A stretch of DNA of 64,000 nt from Apiotrichum sp. Y4204 (taxonomy: Eukaryota; Basidiomycota; Tremellomycetes; Trichosporonales; Trichosporonaceae), in assembly GCA_025531455.1 (NCBI GenBank), contig JAMYHL010000032.1, positions 248,001-312,000 on the forward strand, written 5' to 3'. Position 1 is the stretch's first letter; every line of letters begins with the position of its first letter. Under the pieces are notes generated by a model. That model was given only the letters and a program-made list of their open reading frames with translations, did no database searches and had not been told where the DNA came from. The translations under genes were made by a program, and so were the position numbers. Shown piece after piece: positions 57,572 through 64,000 of this stretch.

Positions 57572-58270
57572 ATGCCCCCGCTCCCAGTCTGGCGCACGCA
57601 GCTCGACACCCTTCTCGCCGCCGCGCCTCTCCACAAGGGTGCGTCGCGGGAGCGAAAGGCAAAAACTCTCCGCTTCGCCGGCACTAATCCCAGACTTGTG
57701 CATGGCGACCGCCTCGGCGCACGGCAACACCCCGCGCGTGCGGCACGTCTCCTTCCAGGGCTGTGAGCCACCCCAAACACGCGCAATACTTATCCAGTCT
57801 CGCCGTCCGGCTACTTACTTATCGCCACGGATCGCGGATCCGCCAAGGTCAGCGATCTGCAGGCCCACCCCGAGACCGAGATAGCATGGTTCATCCCGCC
57901 GTGCCAGTTTCGTATTCGCGGGCTCGGGGTGGTGGTTGGCGAGGCGGGCGAGTGGAGCGCGGCGGCGCGCCGCCTCGGCGTCTCACCGAATGCTGTAGAT
58001 GGGGGATATGCGTATTGGCGGACCGAAAAGGATAGGATTTTCGGGAGCCTCGGGCCCCTCGCTGCTAGATACGACCATGCGCCACCCCGCGGAGCTCATG
58101 TCCCCCAGGGCGTTGATAATGCGCACTACAACCTCGTCGTCCTGGCTGTTGTGCCTTTTCGTGTTGAGGTGCTCGATCTCCGGGGCGGATACACTACGTA
58201 TGTGTCTACCGACAAGGGGTGGATCGTGGAGAAAGAGGCGGTGAGGCTCAATGAGCGGGCGCACATCTAG
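57572..58270 (+). CDS. Pyridoxamine 5'-phosphate oxidase-like FMN-binding protein (Alr4036 type)
   Basis: Three exons: 57572-57638, 57694-57762 and 57798-58270; 202 residues. The fold binds FMN in a split barrel; family members include PNPO and many uncharacterised oxidoreductases. The sequence follows the Alr4036-like pattern: PVWRTQLDTLLAAA, then CMATASAHGNTPRVRHVSFQ, then GYLLIATDRGSAKVSDLQ and EIAWFIPPCQFRIRGLGVVV. A late HYNLVVLAVVPFRVEVLDLR completes the barrel. In this subfamily the substrate is usually unknown, and the pyridoxamine-specific C-terminal PNPO motif is not obvious, so I do not call it a PNPO. Small phases and lengths fit; the short introns of 55 and 35 nt are normal for this genome. 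Confidence 0.82.
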
Positions 58271-58600
58271 ATAGAGTAGATTATAGCCACTGGTATGCGG
58301 AGATGTTGTGAGAACTGCTCGTGGCTGAGAAGGGATACGAGGTGGGTCCTGGGTGTCCGCGGGTATCGCTAATTGGTGGTGGGAGCCCAGTTGGCTCGAT
58401 GCATTCAGTACTTTGTGCTATGGAAATATGGAGTGTACTATTGATTGATCTACGAGATGTTCTACATAAAGTCCAGCAATGACGATGTTGTCTACTGCTT
58501 GCTTTTGCTCTGCGCCGCGGCTCCGGCCTCCTCGCTTCGATGTTTCATACGCATGTCGACGCCGATTGTCAACGCAAGAGGATCGAGATGGCGCAACCGC
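58271..58600. other. Convergent 3' ends of the flavoprotein and MOG1 genes
   Basis: 330 bases shared as 3' UTRs; no gene seen. Confidence 0.5.
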
Positions 58601-59507
58601 TTACTCGTCCGCGAAGAGACCCCAGTCCTTGACCTGGAGGCCCTTGACGGCCTCCTCAAGCCACTTCTGCGTCTTGTCGACCTCCTCCTTGCCGTTCGTC
58701 GCATTGGCGCGCACGTTGGCAGTGACGACAATGTCGGCGCGCTTCTTCTTGCCCGCAATCTCGGCGTCGACACGGTACAGCGCGAGGCCGATCCACACCT
58801 CGTCAGGTGCGTCCGCCTCGTGGCCTGGGCGCGGCGCGCCAGTCGGGTCGTGGGAAAACTTGTGGATGCGCTGCGTGCCGACGAGCGTGACCGGTGCCGG
58901 GGTGACGAGCTGGTCGACAGATGACACCACCTGGTGCTGCGGCGCGATTGGGGCGGATGGCGCCTCGGTCAGGATCGTGGTGTTCAGAGAGGCATTGTCG
59001 TGCGCGACAGAGTTGAAGTGGAACCTGTTTGTCAGCAAAGGAGCACAGCTTTATCTTGGGTGGCAAAGTCGAGGTTTTCATGCAACCACCGACCAAAGCT
59101 CGGTATTCAGCTCAACTCACTTGGCAGCATCCCACAGGTTGGTCGCTGCGCCACCCTCGGTAACGATCGCGAGGAGCTCGACGATGACGCTCGTGTCGGT
59201 GGTGGACGAGAGCCACACCTCCTGGTTGTCGGGGATCTGGCGGATGTCGCTGGAGTTAGCGATGGGTGGGGTGCGTATGGTGGTGAACAGCCACGGCGCG
59301 CGAATGACGAGCGCGCAGATGACGAGCGCGCGTACTCCTGCGCCTGGATGCCTGATCTAGTTTCCATCCAGTTGCAGAGATCCAGCGGCAGTGCTCGCCA
59401 TCATTGGGCCCTGCCATCGCGGCGACTCACCTGGCATCGAGGAAGTCGGCCGGGAGGGGCATGCTGATCGCGCCGCCGAAGAGCGCGTGCGGGGTGAGTG
59501 CGGCCAT
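58601..59507 (-). CDS. MOG1: Mog1, Ran-GTPase-binding nuclear import factor
   Basis: Three exons in transcript order: 59431-59507, 59121-59249 and 58601-59024; 209 residues, the usual size. Mog1 binds Ran and promotes nucleotide release in nuclear protein import. The N-terminal signature is present: HALFGGAISMPLPADFLDAS followed by DIRQIPDNQEVWL, which continues into SVIVELLAIV. The C-terminal half keeps the family's beta-sheet pattern, with EVWIGLALYRVDAEIAGKKK and ADIVVTANVR. Introns are 181 and 96 nt. Transcribed divergently from the dynactin-like gene. Confidence 0.93.
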
Positions 59508-59808
59508 TTTGGAGTTGTGGGTGACGGGGAGGAGATGGGAATTATGTCGAGAGCGACGGAGAGATCAAGAGACAATAGATGGAGAGTGGATGGGCAATGG
59601 TGCGAGGTTGGTTTCCAGCCACTCGTGGAGTCTGGGTCTTTATACCCAGCCAGGCCAGGCAGGACAATAGATCCATCAACGATGCGGTCATTCCCTCCCA
59701 CCCGGTTCCGCGCCACCAAACGCCCCCGCCTTTGTGTTCACAACATCCGTCTTCACAATTCCACCCACAACCCCGCTTCTCTCGGACCGACTCCATTTTC
59801 CTCGCATA
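59508..59808. promoter_or_regulatory. Shared divergent promoter of MOG1 and the dynactin-like gene
   Basis: 301 bases separate the two start codons. On the minus strand TATAAA (59639-59644) lies 132 bases upstream of the MOG1 ATG, within an imperfect palindrome, CTGGGTCTTTATACCCAG. Both genes must use this short region. Confidence 0.5.
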
Positions 59809-60643
59809 ATGGCAGACTCCCCCGTACACCTCGACGCCCTCCCCACCGAGCTCCGCCTGCGCGCGCTCGAGGCGCGCGTCCGCGGCGTACCCTCTACCTT
59901 CCTTGCCCCCGAGCCCGAAGCCGAGACCGACCGCGACGCCGAGCGCGACCGCGACGCCGAGCGCGACGTGCCCCTATCGCAGCGCGCCGCCGCTCTGCGC
60001 ACCAAGCTCGACGAGGCGGCAAACACCTCCCCGCCCCTCCGACAGTTTATCGACAACTGTGAGTGCTTTTTACCTCTAATGTTCGTTCTGACGACAGACG
60101 AGCGGTACGCGCCGCTGCTGCGCACGCTGCCGGGCGACGACGAGGTGGCCCCCGAAGCGGACGTGCTCTCCCCCGACGCGAAGGCTGCGCTCGTGCTCGA
60201 GTCGCGTGCGGACATTGTCGCTGCAGAAAAGGGCCTCCGCGAGATCGACGTGTATAACCGCCGCCGGGTGACTGGCGCGGACGGGCTAGAAGGTGGGTCT
60301 GGATTTGACTGCCGGTGGGGCTGATGGCAGAACTTGTTAATCTCAAGCCGGCGCTCGTGGCGGGCACGCAGCGCGTTGCGGCCAGGCATAAGAGTCTTGA
60401 GGAGGCGAGGGGGGACGTTGCGGCCTTGGTGGGGCGCTACAACGAGTTTGTGAGTGAGGCAATCCTGTGGTCCAAGGCTTCGTGCTGGCCGTTGCTGGCT
60501 CTAGTGATCGCCGCTGACGCGCTCCCCAGACGTCGACCGTGTCGGAAATGTTTCTTGCGCTGCACGACCAGCTCACGCACCTGGAGGAGGCGGTGACGCG
60601 CGCCGAACGCGCCAAGCGCGACGCGCAGAAGTTCCGCTACTGA
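59809..60643 (+). CDS. Probable dynactin p22/p24-like coiled-coil protein
   Basis: Four exons: 59809-60058, 60098-60292, 60331-60449 and 60530-60643; 225 residues. The protein is mostly helical and charged. It starts with a short region (LDALPTELRLRALEARVRGV), has an Arg/Asp/Glu repeat (DRDAERDRDAERD), and continues in heptad-like helices: DVYNRRRV, then VAARHKSLEEARGDVAALV and LHDQLTHLEEAVTRAERAK. Length, the N-terminal helix with an L-x3-R pattern, and a spacer before two C-terminal helices match the p24 subunit of dynactin, which sits in the shoulder complex on the dynein activator. Sequence similarity in this family is weak, so another small coiled-coil subunit is possible. Confidence 0.6.
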
Positions 60644-60805
60644 GCCATGTTGTGACACCGTTTCAATCCACACAGTCCACGATTCACACCGACGGCTTGG
60701 GTCACTCGCTGGCCAGCCGACTACCAGCTACCACCCTGCATCACGACCGATACCCTGTAATATCTACTACATACATGCACGTAATTCATCTCGTATACAT
60801 CTCAT

Positions 60806-61993
60806 CTAGTGGTCGTCCTCGTCTTCACCGGGACACCCGCCGGGAGCGTCCATCTCGGCCCAGCTGGCGTACTGCGATCCGCACCAGAAGCAGAAGAGGT
60901 GCTCGTGGCGCAACTGGCTCACGAGGAAGGCGAGATTCTCCTCGGGCTGTGGTTAGCTATTAGCCTCATAACACAGCACAGACACTCACCGTCATGGCAA
61001 GCACGCGTTTCGTGCCCGAGATCATCTCCTCCCAGTCGGGCTCCTCCCCAGCTTCCTCTTCCTCCTTACTCGGCTCGCTGGGCTTTTCCTCTTTGTCAAT
61101 CTTCACCCCGAAGCGCACCTGCTCCTCGTCCTCGCCACCCAGGTCCGCCAGCATGTCGCGCCGCATCTGCTCGCGCAGCTTCTCCGCCGACGAGACAATC
61201 CGCGACGACGCGAGAACAGCAGCAGCCGTAGGTGCAGGTGCAGGCGCCTCCACCTCAGGCGACGGGGAGCGGGATCGCGTGGTGTCGAGCTCGGGGTAAA
61301 GGCGGATAAGGAGCGGACGGGGCAGGCTCTCGGGATCCATGGGGTTGGCGTGGAGCGGGTGGAACTGTGGTCAGCGCGGACTCCATCTCCCGCAGCACAT
61401 ACCTTGATGCCCTTGGCCGCGTCTTTTTCAACCAGCAGCGCCCGCGCCTTGTATGCCTTGCGCCCCGCATCTCTCGCGGCAAAGTCGGCTCCCCTCCGCC
61501 CGCGAAACGTACTCGCCTCAGTCTCGAGGCGCGCGTGCGCCTCGGGCGCCAAATCATCTGGCCCGAGGCGGCGTAACGGCGGCGGCGAGGGTGAGCGCGC
61601 CGTCAAGCCCTTCCGCCCGGCCCACATCGAAATGCGTACCGGTTCCTTGCGCTTCGGGTCGGGGCTCGCGCTCCGGCGCCGTCCCAGGCTCTCGCCAGGC
61701 GTCCACCCCATCTTGCGCATAAAGTCGAGCGCCTTCGGCGCCGCTGCGGCCTTCCCCGAGCTTTTGGAAGTTCCTGAGGTCTCGTCCTTATCCTCGTCAA
61801 AGAGACTGCGGTTCAGCCCCTCGCGCCGCCGCTCGGCCTCGCGCTCCCGGAGCGGGAGGTTGCGCGCGTTGTGCGCCTGTCCCCGCCGCTGACCCGCGAG
61901 CGCGGCCCGCGATCGACGCGCGCTGTACGTGCTTTCCTGCGGCACGTCGACAAGGTACTTGTCGGACATGAAGTCGTCGTCAGAGTCGGACAT
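60806..61993 (-). CDS. G-patch domain protein, GPATCH11-like
   Basis: Three exons in transcript order: 61403-61993, 60990-61364 and 60806-60946; 368 residues. G-patch proteins activate DEAH-box RNA helicases. The start MSDSDDDFMSDKYLVDVP matches the family's acidic N-terminus, and the G-patch begins at ALDFMRKMGWTPGESLGRR (around residue 95). The last exon gives a C-terminal zinc-knuckle-like DUF4187 motif, HLFCFWCGSQYASW followed by GGCPGEDEDDH. A Ser/Arg/Pro-rich region (RSRSPSPEVEAPA) lies between. The combination of G-patch and DUF4187 identifies the GPATCH11 group, linked to the spliceosome or the kinetochore in other organisms. Confidence 0.88.
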
Positions 61994-62273
61994 TGCGGCG
62001 GTTGGTGTGGGTGAGAGAAGAGGAGAGGATGAGAGAGTGGGTGGCGAACGCGGTGACTTTCTGTTGTACTGTTTGTGGTTTGTGCATCGACTTGAGGTGA
62101 CGCACTGGACCACTTGACTCGAAGCTTGCATCCTGGGGGGTCTCCTTCCCCCATGTGGCACATTTTCCGCCGCAGCGCCGCAGCGCACCAGACGGCCAAG
62201 TCAACAAGCCCGATCCAGCCGAGATTCGACAAAAAGTCCAATCCACCTCTCTTTCGTCCACCACACCCCCACA
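61994..62273. promoter_or_regulatory. Shared divergent promoter region
   Basis: 280 bases between the start codons of the G-patch gene (minus) and the mitochondrial protein gene (plus). No clear TATA box. Confidence 0.45.
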
Positions 62274-64000
62274 ATGGCCACCCGGGCCAACGCCAACGCG
62301 CTCTACGTGCTCCGCCTCGTGCTGCGCTCCGGCGGCGCGGCGCGGCGCCCCTTCTCCGCAACACCCATAGCGCACCGCGTCGCCTCGGGCCCGTCGACCC
62401 TGCATGGACACGGGCAAGGGCTGTGCGGAACTGGATCCACAGCGTTCGCATCAACGAGCTCGTCGGCTGCCGCCGCCGTACCGGAAGAAACGGACTTTCT
62501 CGAAGAAGACGAACACGAGTATGCGGCCGCGGCGTCGTTCCTCCCGTCGCGGGCGAGCGGCCATGGTCCCTCGCCGATCCCGTGGCCGACCGTCTTTCCG
62601 CACGGCTCGGAATCCAGCGCGCCGCGCCCCCGCCCGTGCGACATTCTTGCGCGCCTCGTTGCCGAGAACCGCCTCGAACCCGCGCGGAAAGTGTACGACG
62701 AGCTCACGGCGCTGCATACCCCTATCGAGCGGCGGAAGCTGTATCTCGAGCCCGCGGTCGCCTGCCTCGCGCCCACGCCAGAGGGCCGCGCCGCGTTCCT
62801 CTTCTGGCTCGAGCTGTACCCCAACCGCCCCGCGACGCGGAGCAGCCCAGACCTCAAACAGACGTGGCATCCCATCGTCGCGCGGATCATGAATGAACAT
62901 CTTGACAGCACGCAGTTTGTCGTCGACTTTTTAGCGCTGGCAGGGAAGAAGGGCCTCCTTCCCGCTGTCCTTCCGCTGCTGCTCACGCCATTCGCGACGA
63001 TCACTCCGCCGCATATCTCGGAAGGCGCGCTCGAGACTGCCATCGCGGCATATCGCGCGTCGACGACCAGTGCGACCTCGAAATCCGCCCGCGCCAATGC
63101 CCTGAGATCACTCACAGATTCCCAGATCGCAGCATGGTGGAATCGCTATCTCCGCAGTCTCGCGCTCGCGGGATGGACCGACTCGGCGCGCGCGCTCCTC
63201 TACTCCCCGCCGGAGGGCGTGAGCTGGACGCGGATAACGCGCACCGTTGTTCTGGGGCACGGCCTCGAGCGGCGCGAGGCCGCCCTCGCCGCTGCGCAGG
63301 CACGCGAGGAGGCACAGCGCACGAATCCGCTGTTGGGTATCCGGCGAGAAGATGCCGCTCCGCTCCCGCAGCGCGTCCGTGCAGCCATCTCGGGGAACCG
63401 CCTGCCGTCCGTCACTGAGCTGGCGGATATCCAGGCGCAGCTCGTGGCACTCAACCGCTCCCGCCTGCTCGCCCTCCTGCACCGCCGCTTCCTCCGCCGC
63501 GACGCCGCCCACCGCAAGTCGCGCACCGTCCCGACCGTATCGGACATGTGGTGGTGGCATGCCGAGATCATGCGTCTCTCCCGTGCAGGCGAGCACGCAG
63601 CGGCAGTGGCAAAGTTCCGCGACCACTTTCTGTGGATCGGCCTCCCCCCGCTGTCCTCCACTGAGGGCCCAGCGCCGGACCCAGCATCCCCGCGACTCAT
63701 CCCCTCGATCCAGGTGCTCACCACGGTGCTCACATCCATCCTCGAGCTCGAAAACGACGCGCCAGCGTACTATGCGCGGTATCTCTCGTCCCTGCCGCGC
63801 CTCCCGCCAACAGTAAAGCCGACAATGTACACCCATCTGGCATTTGTGCGCGCGGTCGCCTACCAGAGCGGACCAGCAGCGGCGACGGACGCGCTCTCCG
63901 CCGCCCTCCTCCTCGGCCAGGATCCGGGCCTGCCCGCTTGGAACGCCCTTCTCCTAGCGTACCAGACGCGCGGGGAGATCCACGCGGTGTTCCCCCTCCT
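62274..64000 (+). CDS. Probable mitochondrial protein, partial at the right edge
   Basis: One open frame from ATG 62274 runs without an intron to the end of the window (575 complete codons); the C-terminus lies outside. The N-terminus is a good mitochondrial presequence: no acidic residues and many Arg in MATRANANALYVLRLVLRSG and ARRPFSATPIAHRVAS. A Ser/Ala-rich linker follows. From about residue 120 the sequence is helical and reads like pentatricopeptide-type helix pairs: DILARLVAENRLEPARKVYDE, later AAWWNRYLRSLALAGWTDSA and MWWWHAEIMRLSRAGEHAA. Leu/Ala-rich pairs of this kind suggest a PPR-like RNA-binding protein of the organelle, but no repeat is a textbook match. I do not recognise the exact protein. 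Confidence 0.75.
   Translation, partial: MATRANANALYVLRLVLRSGGAARRPFSATPIAHRVASGPSTLHGHGQGLCGTGSTAFASTSSSAAAAVPEETDFLEEDEHEYAAAASFLPSRASGHGPSPIPWPTVFPHGSESSAPRPRPCDILARLVAENRLEPARKVYDELTALHTPIERRKLYLEPAVACLAPTPEGRAAFLFWLELYPNRPATRSSPDLKQTWHPIVARIMNEHLDSTQFVVDFLALAGKKGLLPAVLPLLLTPFATITPPHISEGALETAIAAYRASTTSATSKSARANALRSLTDSQIAAWWNRYLRSLALAGWTDSARALLYSPPEGVSWTRITRTVVLGHGLERREAALAAAQAREEAQRTNPLLGIRREDAAPLPQRVRAAISGNRLPSVTELADIQAQLVALNRSRLLALLHRRFLRRDAAHRKSRTVPTVSDMWWWHAEIMRLSRAGEHAAAVAKFRDHFLWIGLPPLSSTEGPAPDPASPRLIPSIQVLTTVLTSILELENDAPAYYARYLSSLPRLPPTVKPTMYTHLAFVRAVAYQSGPAAATDALSAALLLGQDPGLPAWNALLLAYQTRGEIHAVFPL

Overview
The window is nuclear DNA from a GC-rich, intron-dense basidiomycete. The signs are many short introns (33 to about 100 nt, a few longer), GTGAGT-type donors, branch points such as CTAAC or CTGAC placed 5-12 nt before the acceptor, tRNA introns directly after position 37, and typical fungal gene families. 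I infer a Tremellomycete, possibly of the Trichosporonales; no marker in the window proves that rank. Exon limits below were read by eye from splice signals and reading phase.

Layout. 1-9.3 kb: the C-terminal end of a disordered protein, three intron-containing tRNA genes (two identical tRNA-Val(AAC), one tRNA-Gln(TTG)), a 946-residue low-complexity protein and a Bsd2/NDFIP-type ubiquitin-ligase adaptor. 10.4-18.4 kb: a DEDDy 3'-5' exonuclease, cullin-3 (nine exons, one of 15 nt) and an MFS transporter. 18.4-28.3 kb: a gene-poor stretch with one tRNA-Arg(TCT) and several families of degenerate short repeats. 28.3-38.1 kb: ribosomal protein uS12 (RPS23), a gamma-glutamyltransferase-like Ntn hydrolase with 12 introns, a Zn2Cys6 transcription factor, and a 2-oxoadipate dioxygenase/decarboxylase-like enzyme (DUF1338). 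38.1-48.7 kb: a second gene-poor stretch. 48.7-64 kb: a dense block with an HSF-type transcription factor, SmD3, a TPR orphan, Arp4, a pyridoxamine-phosphate-oxidase-like flavoprotein, Mog1, a dynactin-p24-like coiled-coil protein, a GPATCH11-like G-patch protein and the 5' part of a probable mitochondrial protein that runs off the window.

The genes are mostly housekeeping functions: ubiquitination (cullin-3, Bsd2), translation (uS12, tRNAs), splicing (SmD3, G-patch), chromatin (Arp4), nuclear import (Mog1). They are not a cluster for one pathway. Head-to-head pairs with short shared promoters occur at 54.8-55.4, 59.5-59.8 and 62.0-62.3 kb. I found no complete new system. The most unusual items are a probable AT-AC intron in the gamma-glutamyltransferase-like gene, the shared acceptor-stem mismatch in both tRNA-Val copies, the 15-nt microexon of cullin-3, and the layered repeats at 19.8-22.5 kb.
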